From Myxococcus sp. RHSTA-1-4 (GTDB lineage: Bacteria; Myxococcota; Myxococcia; Myxococcales; Myxococcaceae), in assembly GCF_020037125.1 (NCBI RefSeq), contig NZ_JAIQDG010000009.1, forward strand, positions 62,001-126,000: 64,000 nt of DNA. The letters run 5' to 3'. Below the pieces are notes generated by a model, which was given only the letters and a program-made list of their open reading frames with translations, was not told the DNA's origin and searched no databases. Below, piece by piece: positions 26,086 to 34,159 of this stretch (the stretch's first letter is position 1; each line of letters starts with the position of its first letter). Position numbers and translations under genes: made by a program.

Positions 26086-27836
26086 AGAAATCCAAGGGCT
26101 CGGGCGGGCCTCCGCCACCGGCCACCCCTGGCCTGCAAGGGGATTTGTTTGGCACGCCGGCCGTCCCGCCCCGGGAGTCCGGGGCCGCGGCCCCCATGCC
26201 GGCGGGCGCGGACCGGCCCGGCGCCCGCGTGGTGGCCATGCCCCGCAAGCCGCCGCCTCCGGTGGACTCGGACGGCACGTCGCTGCTCGGGCCGCTGGAG
26301 GGCGGGCCGCCGCCGCCGCCGAAGCCGGAGCGCACGGTGCTGTCGGTGGGGGAGCTGACGCGGCAGTTGAAGCAGACGCTGGAGTCGCGCTTCGCGCGCG
26401 TGCTGGTGCGCGGCGAGGTGACGGGCTTCCGCGGGCCCAACGCGCGCGGGCACTGGTACTTCTCGCTGAAGGACCCTTCCGCCGCCATCGACGCGAAGGT
26501 GTGGGCGTCCCTGGCGGCCCGGCTGCGCTTCATGCTCCGCGACGGCATGGAGGTGCTGGCCGAGGGCAGCGTGGACCTGTACGAGCCGCAGGGGCGCTAC
26601 AGCCTCATCGTCCAGCGGCTGGAGCCGGTGGGGGAGGGCGCGCTGGCGCTCGCCTTCGAGCAGCTCAAGGAGCGGCTGGCGGCGGAGGGGCTCATCGGAG
26701 ACCGGCGCGTGCGCCCGCCGCGCCCGCTGCCCTTCCTGCCCCGGCGCATCGGCATCGTCACCAGCCGCACCGGCGCGGCGCTCCAGGACTTCCTGCGCGT
26801 GCTGCACTCGCGAAACCCGCGGCAGAGCGTGCTGCTGGCGGACGCGCGCGTGCAGGGCGAGGGCTCCGCGGTGGAGGTGGCGCGGGCGATTGAGCGGCTG
26901 TCGCGCACGGACGTGGACGTCATCGTGGTGACGCGCGGCGGAGGCTCCGTCGAGGACCTCTGGACGTTCAACGAGGAGGTGGTGGCGCGCGCCATCTTCG
27001 CGTCGCCGGTGCCGGTGGTGTCGGCCATCGGCCACGAAATCGACTTCACCATCTCCGACTTCGTGGCGGACTGGCGGGCGCCCACGCCCAGCGCGGCGGC
27101 GGAGCGGCTGGCGCCGGTGCTGGCGGACCTGGAGCTGACGCTGGCCACGCAGGCCGGGCGGCTGCGGCGCGCCATGGAGCGGCGGGTGCTGGAGCTGCGC
27201 GAGGAGCTGGGCGGGCTCGAGGCGCGGATGGAGGACCCGCGGCGGGCCATCAACCACCAGCGGCTGCACCTGTCCGAGCAGGTGGAGGCGATGATGCGCG
27301 TGCTGCGGCCCGCGGTGCGCGAGCACCGGGAGCGGCTGCGGGGGCTGTCGGAGCGCCTGCAGCGGGCGCGGCCCCAGGCGCGGGTGGGCGAGCAGCGGGC
27401 CCACCTCCTGAAGCTGGCGATGCGGCTGTCCGAGGCGGCGCGCTCGGGGGTGGCGGGGCGGCAGGCGGCGCTGGCCACGGCGCGCCTGGGACTGGAGCGG
27501 GCGTCCCCCGCGGCGCGGGTGGCGAAGGAGCGTGCCCGGCTGGCCGCGCACCGGGCGCGGCTGCTGGCGCTCCAGCAGGGGGCCCTGGCGGATGCGCAGA
27601 GGCGTTTCCAGCGTCTGGAGGGACGGCTGGACGCGATGAGTCCGTTGAAGGTGATGTCGCGCGGGTACTCGGTGGTCTTCCGCCAGCGCGACGGCGCGGT
27701 GGTGCGCACCAGCGCGGACGTGCAGGTGGGAGAGCGCCTGGGCATCAAGCTCGCGATGAACGGGGCGAAGACGCTCGCGGGGTGTGAGGAAGTCGAAGCC
27801 ACCGTGACAGGGGTGAAAGGGCCGGTGGACTGCTAA
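26082..27836 (+). CDS. xseA: exodeoxyribonuclease VII large subunit
   Basis: A 584-residue protein. After a Pro-rich extension of about 80 residues not found in E. coli, the OB-fold (LSVGELTRQLKQTLESRFARVLVRGEV) and catalytic domain follow: GIVTSRTGAALQDFLRVL, VIVVTRGGGSVEDLW and VVSAIGHEIDFTISDFVADWRAPTPSAAAE are family hallmarks. A long Arg-rich coiled coil precedes the C-terminal domain (MSPLKVMSRGYSVVF). With XseB it degrades single-stranded DNA to oligonucleotides. It begins a unit with xseB, a response regulator, ispA, dxs and tlyA. Confidence 0.95.
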   Translation: MKKSKGSGGPPPPATPGLQGDLFGTPAVPPRESGAAAPMPAGADRPGARVVAMPRKPPPPVDSDGTSLLGPLEGGPPPPPKPERTVLSVGELTRQLKQTLESRFARVLVRGEVTGFRGPNARGHWYFSLKDPSAAIDAKVWASLAARLRFMLRDGMEVLAEGSVDLYEPQGRYSLIVQRLEPVGEGALALAFEQLKERLAAEGLIGDRRVRPPRPLPFLPRRIGIVTSRTGAALQDFLRVLHSRNPRQSVLLADARVQGEGSAVEVARAIERLSRTDVDVIVVTRGGGSVEDLWTFNEEVVARAIFASPVPVVSAIGHEIDFTISDFVADWRAPTPSAAAERLAPVLADLELTLATQAGRLRRAMERRVLELREELGGLEARMEDPRRAINHQRLHLSEQVEAMMRVLRPAVREHRERLRGLSERLQRARPQARVGEQRAHLLKLAMRLSEAARSGVAGRQAALATARLGLERASPAARVAKERARLAAHRARLLALQQGALADAQRRFQRLEGRLDAMSPLKVMSRGYSVVFRQRDGAVVRTSADVQVGERLGIKLAMNGAKTLAGCEEVEATVTGVKGPVDC

Positions 27837-27884
27837 CGGGCCACCCTCTAGAGTCCCGCGCCCCACACGGGGAGGTGGAAGGCT

Positions 27885-28232
27885 GTGGCGAAGTCGGACA
27901 AGGCGTCCAAGGCGGACAAGGTGACGGAGGCCGAGGTTCCCGAGCAGTACGGGGACGTGGTGGCGCGGCTCGAGGAGACGGTGAACCGGCTGGAGAGCGG
28001 GGACCTGTCCCTGGAGGACTCTCTCAAGGCCTTCGAGGAGGGCATCCGGCTGGTGCGCCGCGGAGAGAAGCTGCTCACCGAGGCGGAGCAGCGAATCGAG
28101 CAACTCCTGATGGACGAGGACGGCAAGGACGTGGTGGCACCGCTGTCGGCGGCGTCGCGTGCGGCCTCCCCGGCGGCCCCCCGGGTGCCTGCTCCCCCCA
28201 AGCCTCCGCCGGAGGATGACGTCCCGTTCTGA
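27885..28232 (+). CDS. xseB: exodeoxyribonuclease VII small subunit
   Basis: A 115-residue protein starting with GTG after a GGGGAGG ribosome site. The core [52 protein letters not shown] is the XseB two-helix fold that binds the long XseA coiled coil. The C-terminal 35 residues are an Ala/Pro-rich extension ending EDDVPF. It follows xseA by 48 bp. Confidence 0.94.
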   Translation: MAKSDKASKADKVTEAEVPEQYGDVVARLEETVNRLESGDLSLEDSLKAFEEGIRLVRRGEKLLTEAEQRIEQLLMDEDGKDVVAPLSAASRAASPAAPRVPAPPKPPPEDDVPF

Positions 28233-28254
28233 ACCGTTCGGGCGCCCTTCCGGC

Positions 28255-28635
28255 ATGGCGAAGCCGAAAATCACCATCGTCGATGATGACCGCGACACGC
28301 GGGAGCTGCTCGCGGCGGCCCTCGAGGACGAGGGCTTCGACGTCACCCTGGCCGCCAACGGCCTGCGGTTGATTGCCTCGCTGCAGCTCCACCGGCCACA
28401 CGTCATCCTCCTGGACGTGAATATGTCCTGGATTGATGGCTTCGAGCTGTGCCGGGCGGTGAAGAAGAACGAGAACTTCCGGGACATCCCCGTCGTCTTC
28501 ATCAGCGGGCGGGGAGACCCCTCGGACAAGCGGCACGGCCTGGAGGTCGGCGCCGCGGACTACTTCGTCAAGCCGCTGGACATGGAAAAGCTCGTCAAGC
28601 GCATCCGCGAGCTCGTGGCCACGCAGCCCTCCTAG
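28255..28635 (+). CDS. stand-alone response regulator receiver (CheY-like)
   Basis: A 126-residue single receiver domain. Asp10/Asp11 of VDDD bind Mg2+, Asp54 in [12 protein letters not shown] is the phospho-acceptor, Ser84 (FISGRGD) and Lys106 (YFVKPLD) complete the site. There is no output domain. I start at ATG 28255 ([12 protein letters not shown]); the frame is open upstream into xseB, and ATG 28216 is possible but lacks a spaced ribosome site. It sits between xseB and ispA with no kinase gene nearby, so its signal and partner are unknown. Confidence 0.9.
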   Translation: MAKPKITIVDDDRDTRELLAAALEDEGFDVTLAANGLRLIASLQLHRPHVILLDVNMSWIDGFELCRAVKKNENFRDIPVVFISGRGDPSDKRHGLEVGAADYFVKPLDMEKLVKRIRELVATQPS

Positions 28636-28649
28636 AGGAGCACCGACTC

Positions 28650-29543
28650 TTGTCATCCTTCGACCTGGACTCCTTCCTGAGCGCCCAGCAGGCGCGGGTG
28701 GAGGCGCTGCTGCACGAGCGAATGGACCTGCTCGTGCCGTCCGGAACTCCGCCGAAGCTGGCGGAGGCGATGCGCTACTCGTTGCTGGCCGGCGGCAAGC
28801 GCCTGCGTCCGGTGCTGTGCCTGACGTTCGCGGAGGCCGCGGCGCGGGCCAGCCTCGCGTCCGGCGTGGCGGGGGACGCGGCGTGCGCGCTGGAGTACGT
28901 GCACACGTACTCGCTGGTGCACGACGACCTGCCGGCCATGGATGACGACGACTACCGCCGGGGCCGGCCCACCAACCACAAGGTGTACGGCGAGGCGATG
29001 GCCATCCTCGCCGGGGACGCGCTGCTGACGGAGGCCTTCAACCTGGTGGCGGGCGGGACGGAGCCGGTGCGCGCGGCGCTGTGCCGCGAGCTGGCGGTGG
29101 CGGCGGGCGCGGCGGGCATGGTGGGCGGGCAGGTGCTGGACATCGCCGAGGACCGGCCCTCCGCGCTGGACTACCTCGTCCGGTTGCACCGGATGAAGAC
29201 GGGCGCCCTCATCCGCGCCGCTTGCCGCATGGGCGTGCTGGCCGGGGGCGGGGACGTGGACGCGCTCGCCCGCGCGGACGCCTACGGGGACGCGATTGGC
29301 CTGGCCTTCCAGATCGCGGACGACGTGCTGGACGTGACGGCCACGCCGGAGCAGTTGGGCAAGCCCGTGGGGGCGGACGCGGCGGCGGGGCGCTTCACCT
29401 TCCCGGCGGTGGTGGGGCTGGAGGCGTCGAAGCGGATGGCGGAGGAGAAGGTGGCCCAGGCGGTGGCGGCGGTGCGCCCGCTGGAGGGCGAGGACGGGCC
29501 GCTGGCGGCGCTGGCGCGGTACACGGTGGAGCGGAAGTCCTGA
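28650..29543 (+). CDS. ispA: polyprenyl (farnesyl/geranylgeranyl) diphosphate synthase
   Basis: A 297-residue trans-prenyltransferase that condenses IPP with allylic diphosphates. Motifs: LLAGGKRLRPVL (IPP binding), the first Asp-rich motif HDDLPAMDDDD, GDALLTEAF, and the second Asp-rich motif IADDVLD. The start is TTG 28650, preceded by GAGGAG at 9 nt. The 3' end overlaps the dxs ATG by one base (TGATG). Product chain length cannot be assigned safely, but linkage to dxs and xseB is the standard context of ispA. Confidence 0.93.
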   Translation: MSSFDLDSFLSAQQARVEALLHERMDLLVPSGTPPKLAEAMRYSLLAGGKRLRPVLCLTFAEAAARASLASGVAGDAACALEYVHTYSLVHDDLPAMDDDDYRRGRPTNHKVYGEAMAILAGDALLTEAFNLVAGGTEPVRAALCRELAVAAGAAGMVGGQVLDIAEDRPSALDYLVRLHRMKTGALIRAACRMGVLAGGGDVDALARADAYGDAIGLAFQIADDVLDVTATPEQLGKPVGADAAAGRFTFPAVVGLEASKRMAEEKVAQAVAAVRPLEGEDGPLAALARYTVERKS

Positions 29544-31294
29544 TGGCGGGCGTGCTGTCACGCATCGCCTCGCCCGCGGACGTGAGGGCGCTTCCGGAGG
29601 CGGAGCTGCCCCGGCTGTGCGAGGAGCTGCGCGAGGACATCATCTCCATCTGCGGCCGCGTGGGCGGCCACCTGGGCGCGTCCCTGGGCGCGGTGGAGCT
29701 CATCGTCGCGTTGCACCGGGTGTTCCACTCGCCGGTGGACGCGCTCCTCTTCGACGTGGGCCACCAGGCGTACGCCCACAAGCTGCTCACCGGGCGGCGC
29801 GAGCGGATGCACACGCTGCGGCAGGCCGGTGGGCTGGGGCCCTTCCTGGACCCGCGCGAGAGCCCGCATGACGCGTTGCTGGCGGGGCACTCGTGCACGG
29901 CGGTGTCCGCGGCCCTGGGCCTGCTGGAGGGGCGCCGGGTGCTGGGCAGGCGCGGGCACGTGGTGGCGGTGCTGGGCGATGGCGGCCTCACCGGCGGGCT
30001 CACCTTCGAGGGGCTCAACAACGCGGGGGGCAGCCACCTGCCGCTGGTGGTGGTGCTCAACGACAACCAGATGTCCATCAGCGCCAACGTGGGCGCCATT
30101 CCCGCCCTGCTGCGCACGCGGGGAGCGCGCGCCTTCTTCGAGGGGCTGGGCTTCACGTACCTGGGCCCGGTGGACGGACATGACCTGGGCGCGCTGGTGC
30201 ACGCGCTGCGCGAGGCGAAGGCGTCCTCGCGCCCGGTGGTGGTGCACGCGCTGACGTTGAAGGGGAAGGGCTTCCCTCCGGCGGAGGCGGACGCGCAGAC
30301 GCGCGGGCACGCCATGGGCCCGTACGAGTGGCGTGACGGCAAGCTGGTGCGCTCGCGCCAGGGGCAGCGCACCTTCAGCGAGGCCTTCTCGGCGGTGCTC
30401 GAGGACGCCATGGCGAGGGATTCGCGCGTGGTGGCGGTGACGCCGGCGATGCTGGAGGGCTCGGCGATGAACGAGCTGAAGGCGCGCTTCCCGGACCGGG
30501 TGCACGACGTGGGCATCGCCGAGCAGCACGCCGTCACCTTCAGCGCGGGCCTGGCCGCCGCGGGCGCGCGGCCCGTGTGCGCCATCTACTCCACCTTCCT
30601 CCAGCGCGCGTACGACCAGGTCATCCACGACGTGTGCCTGCCGGGCCTGCCCGTCGTCTTCGCGGTGGACCGTGCGGGGCTGGTGGGCGCGGACGGCGCC
30701 ACGCACCAGGGCACCTACGACGTGGCCTCGCTGCGCCCGCTCCCGGGCCTGCGGCTGTGGTCTCCCATGGTGGGCGAGGACCTGGCGCCCATGCTGGCCA
30801 CCGCGCTGGCGGCGCCGTACCCGTCCGTCCTCCGCTTCCCGCGAGGCACCCTGCCGCCGCTGCCCCCGGAGGTGCACCCGGGCGAGGCGCCCCTGGAGGG
30901 CGCGCGGTGGCTGCTGCGCGCCAAAGCGCCCCGGCTGACGCTGGTGACGCTGGGCCCGCTGGGGCTGGCGGCGCTGGAGGCCGCGCGGGCGGAAACAGGT
31001 TGGAGCGTGCTGGACGCGCGCTGTGCCTCGCCGGTGGACGAGGCGGCGCTGCTGGAGGCCGCCGCGTGCGGCCACGTGGTGGTGGTGGAGGAGGGGACGA
31101 CGCGCGGAGGGCTGGGCGGCGCGGTGCTGGAGTTGTACGCGGCGCGCGGCGTCCCGGCCCGGGTGCGGCTGATGGGACTGCCGGACGCCTTCGTTCCCCA
31201 TGGCGACGCGCGGGTGCAGCGCGCGGAGCTGGGCCTGGACGCGGCGGGCCTGCGGAAGGCGGGCCGCGAGCTGCTGGAAGGAGGCCGGCGGTGA
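29543..31294 (+). CDS. dxs: 1-deoxy-D-xylulose-5-phosphate synthase
   Basis: A 583-residue thiamine-diphosphate enzyme that makes DXP from pyruvate and glyceraldehyde 3-phosphate, the first step of the MEP isoprenoid pathway. Visible motifs: GGHLGASLGAVELIVALH, the ThDP/Mg site GDGGLTGGLTFEGLNNAG...LNDNQMSI, and DVGIAEQHAVTFSAGLA. It is somewhat shorter than the typical 620 residues, with a compact middle region. The start overlaps the ispA stop and its stop overlaps the tlyA start, so the three genes are translationally coupled. Confidence 0.95.
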   Translation: MAGVLSRIASPADVRALPEAELPRLCEELREDIISICGRVGGHLGASLGAVELIVALHRVFHSPVDALLFDVGHQAYAHKLLTGRRERMHTLRQAGGLGPFLDPRESPHDALLAGHSCTAVSAALGLLEGRRVLGRRGHVVAVLGDGGLTGGLTFEGLNNAGGSHLPLVVVLNDNQMSISANVGAIPALLRTRGARAFFEGLGFTYLGPVDGHDLGALVHALREAKASSRPVVVHALTLKGKGFPPAEADAQTRGHAMGPYEWRDGKLVRSRQGQRTFSEAFSAVLEDAMARDSRVVAVTPAMLEGSAMNELKARFPDRVHDVGIAEQHAVTFSAGLAAAGARPVCAIYSTFLQRAYDQVIHDVCLPGLPVVFAVDRAGLVGADGATHQGTYDVASLRPLPGLRLWSPMVGEDLAPMLATALAAPYPSVLRFPRGTLPPLPPEVHPGEAPLEGARWLLRAKAPRLTLVTLGPLGLAALEAARAETGWSVLDARCASPVDEAALLEAAACGHVVVVEEGTTRGGLGGAVLELYAARGVPARVRLMGLPDAFVPHGDARVQRAELGLDAAGLRKAGRELLEGGRR

Positions 31295-32031
31295 AGCCAC
31301 GCAAGGAGCGGCTGGACGTGCTGGTGGTGGAGCGCGGGCTGGCGGAGTCGCGCACCAAGGCGCAGGCGCTCATCCTCGCCGGGCAGGTGGTGGTGGACGA
31401 CCAGCGTGTGGACAAGCCCGGCACGCTGGTGCCGCTGGAGGCGGAGCTGCGCCTCAAGGGCGAGGTGCTGCCGTACGTGTCGCGCGGGGGGCTGAAGCTG
31501 AAGGCCGCCATCGACCGCTTCGGCCTGGACGTGAAGGGCCGGGTGTGCGCGGACATCGGCGCCAGCACCGGCGGCTTCACGGACTGCCTGCTCCAGCACG
31601 GTGCCACGCGCGTGCACGCCATCGACGTGGGCTACGGGCAGCTCCACGAGAAGCTGCGCACGGACCCGCGGGTGCGCTCGCGGGAGCGCGTCAACGCGCG
31701 CTACCTCACCGACGAGGACCTGCCGGAGAAGGTGGGCGCCGTCGTCATCGACGTGAGCTTCATCTCGCTCACCCAGGTGCTGCCCTCGGTGCTGCCGTTT
31801 CTGGAGCCGGGCGGGCTGCTGATTGCCCTGGTGAAGCCCCAGTTCGAGGTGGGCCCGGAGCGGGTGGGCAAGGGGGGCGTGGTGCGGGACGCCGCCGCGC
31901 GGCAGGAGGCCATCGACTCGGTGACGGCCTTCGTGCGTGAGCAGGGCCTCACCGTGCGCGGGGTGATGGATTCGCCCGTGCCCGGGCCCGCCGGCAACGT
32001 GGAGGCGCTGCTCGTCGCCGACAGGCCCTGA
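31291..32031 (+). CDS. tlyA: TlyA-family rRNA methyltransferase
   Basis: A 246-residue protein with an N-terminal S4 RNA-binding domain (RLDVLVVERGLAESRTKAQALILAGQVVV) and a Rossmann methyltransferase domain (ADIGASTGGFTDCLLQHGATRVHAIDVGYGQL), then VVIDVSFISLTQVLP and LVKPQFEVG. TlyA enzymes 2'-O-methylate cytidines in 16S/23S rRNA; older annotations call it hemolysin. The GTG start overlaps the dxs stop. Location after dxs is common in bacteria. Confidence 0.92.
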   Translation: MKPRKERLDVLVVERGLAESRTKAQALILAGQVVVDDQRVDKPGTLVPLEAELRLKGEVLPYVSRGGLKLKAAIDRFGLDVKGRVCADIGASTGGFTDCLLQHGATRVHAIDVGYGQLHEKLRTDPRVRSRERVNARYLTDEDLPEKVGAVVIDVSFISLTQVLPSVLPFLEPGGLLIALVKPQFEVGPERVGKGGVVRDAAARQEAIDSVTAFVREQGLTVRGVMDSPVPGPAGNVEALLVADRP

Positions 32032-32043
32032 GGCCCGCGTGGG

Positions 32044-32075
32044 GCGCGGGGGCGGTGGTACGCACCGCCCCGCGC
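32044..32075. terminator. hairpin between tlyA and the convergent lipoprotein gene
   Basis: GCGCGGGGGCGGTG pairs with CACCGCCCCGCGC (13 bp, one bulged G) across a 5-nt loop, 12 bp after the tlyA stop. The two genes converge here. No T-run is present. Confidence 0.6.
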
Positions 32076-32088
32076 GCGGGGGCTCCGG

Positions 32089-33666
32089 CTACGGCCGGGC
32101 GCTCCGGTAGTGGCTGGTAGGGAGCGTCTGGATGAGCTTGAGGCCGGTGCGCAGCCACAGGCGGCCCTCGTCATCCACCGCGGCGCCCATGCTGACGGGC
32201 ACCTGGAAGCGGAAGAGCTCGCGGCCGTCGCCGTTGGAGCCCTGGTCCACGCCGAAGATCTCCACCGGCAGGGTGGCGCCCCCTCCCACGGTCCGGGCGG
32301 GGCCGGCGAGGAAGTAGACGTCCGAGGAGGGCGGGCGGCCCGGCTGGACGTAGAGCACGTTCAGCGCGCCGTTGGCGTCCAGGGAGGCGCCGTCCCTGGT
32401 GCGCACGGCGCCGGTCGACGCGTCCAACAGCCACACGCGCTGCGCGCCCACCGCGGCGATGCGCGAGCCGTTCGCATAGGGCACCAGCGCCTTCACCGGG
32501 GCCGGAAGCACGTTGGTCGTCCAGCGCAGGTTGGCGCCCTCGCACCCCGGGGCATCCGCGGCGCAGGCGAGGACCTGGCCCTGGTTCGACGCCTGCAGGA
32601 AGCCCAGGTACAGGACCCGGCCATCCGCGCTGAAGGCCGCCGAGGGGGCGGGAGGCGTCCCGCCGGCGGTGAGGAGGTCGCGGATGACGATTTCGCTCGC
32701 GAGCGTCCCCGAGGAGGCGTCCAGGACGGTGACGACAATCTGCGCCCGGTTGTCCCCGGTGGGCTCGTGCGTGGCGAACACCAAGGCGCCGTCGCTGCGC
32801 ACCACCGGCGGGGCGATGGGCGTGCCCACCTTCACGGGCCCCTGCTCGCCGGGGTAGACCCAGCGCTCCAGGTCCGCGCCATGCGCCTGGCGGCTGACGC
32901 GGCCACCGTCACTGGAGCGGAGGAGCGCGTCGCCGTCGGACAGCACCGTCAGCGCGCCCAACGCGAGGTCCGAGCGCGAGCGGGCGGTAATCTGGAAGCT
33001 GGAGTCCACCGCGAAGGCGCTGGAGCCCGGCGTCCACACCCAGCGCTTGCCGTTGACCGGGGCGGTGATGACCGTGTCCGGGGTGCAGAGGGTGGGCATG
33101 GTCAGCGTCTGCACCGTGCCGTTGGTGGGCTGGCGGTAGAGCGTGTGGATGCCGCTCTTGGGGCCGGCGCAGCTGTAGTAGGTCGTGTTGCTGCCCGTGC
33201 CCTCGACGATGAAGGGCATGTTGAAGACCTGCTGCGCGCCCTGCGGGTCGTCCAGCACACGGGACACGGGGAAGAACGTGGCCGGCTGGGGCATGGAGTA
33301 GTTCTTCCGGCCGTCCGCGCACACCGCCTCCGCCTTCAGCGAGAGGTTCGCGGCGAGCCCCGCGGTGCGGTATGGGATGTCCGCGGAGAGCAGCTCCAGG
33401 GTGACGGTGCCGCTGCTGTAGGGGAACGTCTTGAGGAACGTGTCCCGGTCATAGACGTTCAGGCTGGACACGGTGTCGCAGCCGGACACCGTGACGATGA
33501 ACTTGAGGCCCGTCCCCGCGACGATGGCCTCGGGCACGTTGAGCTGGACCTGGGGCGGGTCCGGCGTGGGAGGGGGCTTGGGGTCGCCGCCACAGGCGGC
33601 GGACAGGCTGGTGGCAAGGGCGAGGGCGGCGCGCCATGCGTGCCGCATCGAAGGTGTGTGGGGCAT
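32089..33666 (-). CDS. secreted lipoprotein, likely beta-propeller
   Basis: A 525-residue protein starting at ATG 33666 (MPHTPSMRHAW). The signal ALALATSLSAAC then GGDPKPPPTPDPP marks a lipoprotein. The mature part has an Ig-like first section (VQLNVPEAIVAGTGLKFIVTVSG) and then repeated segments of the kind GALTVLSDGDALLRSSDGG, DGALVFATHEPTGDN and DGRVLYLGFLQASN, consistent with a PQQ/WD-like propeller. Cys pairs (C..C around ADAPGCEGAN and SGCDTV) suggest an oxidising compartment. No function recognised. It converges on tlyA and diverges from the SgmT-like gene. Confidence 0.68.
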   Translation of the reverse strand: MPHTPSMRHAWRAALALATSLSAACGGDPKPPPTPDPPQVQLNVPEAIVAGTGLKFIVTVSGCDTVSSLNVYDRDTFLKTFPYSSGTVTLELLSADIPYRTAGLAANLSLKAEAVCADGRKNYSMPQPATFFPVSRVLDDPQGAQQVFNMPFIVEGTGSNTTYYSCAGPKSGIHTLYRQPTNGTVQTLTMPTLCTPDTVITAPVNGKRWVWTPGSSAFAVDSSFQITARSRSDLALGALTVLSDGDALLRSSDGGRVSRQAHGADLERWVYPGEQGPVKVGTPIAPPVVRSDGALVFATHEPTGDNRAQIVVTVLDASSGTLASEIVIRDLLTAGGTPPAPSAAFSADGRVLYLGFLQASNQGQVLACAADAPGCEGANLRWTTNVLPAPVKALVPYANGSRIAAVGAQRVWLLDASTGAVRTRDGASLDANGALNVLYVQPGRPPSSDVYFLAGPARTVGGGATLPVEIFGVDQGSNGDGRELFRFQVPVSMGAAVDDEGRLWLRTGLKLIQTLPTSHYRSARP

Positions 33667-34159
33667 GGTGCCGCACTCTACTCCGGACGCGCCGGGAAGC
33701 CCCACTGGCGGTGCGCCCTCCCTGGCTCCCGGCTCCCGGCCGGGGGGCGGGGGGGGCCCCAGCCCGGGTCATGGGAGGGCGCCAGGGAGTTGCAATTGCA
33801 GCCATGCTGGCGCCTGATCGACGGTAAGCGGGGCGGCCGGCCGGGCCCGCCCTTGCCGGAGGGAAGGGGCTCACTCGCCAGGTGTTCGCGCGGAGTTGGA
33901 CCGGGGGTGATAAGGAAGCCCGGGTCATCCAGCGGGCGCGGAGGGAGGCCACGGCGGGACGTGTCGTGGGAATTGCTTAGCCAGCAGGTGTGTGCCGTAC
34001 AGGCCCTCTTATCCTTCCCCCTGTCCGAAGTCCGCCGCTCTGGCCCACGGCCCTGTTCAGCGGCATGATCCGAATCCGAACCATGTACCTTTTCGCACGC
34101 AGTGTGTATTCGCAGCCTCTCCATCCGGCCGTTTCCGGCCGGCGGGGCCGAGGTTCACC
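33667..34159. other. 493-bp divergent intergenic region
   Basis: No credible gene is present. The region separates the minus-strand lipoprotein from the SgmT-like kinase. It contains a perfect 10-bp palindrome TGCAATTGCA (33791-33800), a G/C-rich run, and GAGG at 34150-34153 that serves the kinase start. I saw no strong -35/-10 pair and no sigma-54 box; regulatory sites for both genes are expected here. Confidence 0.6.

Noticed and set aside
31291-32031. Hemolysin toxin
   Set aside because: The S4 plus methyltransferase architecture and the dxs neighbourhood fit an rRNA methyltransferase; the toxin name is historical.
33667-34159. Hidden small gene or sigma-54 promoter in the largest gap
   Set aside because: Short frames there show no ribosome site or family similarity, and no TGGCAC-N5-TTGC match was found.
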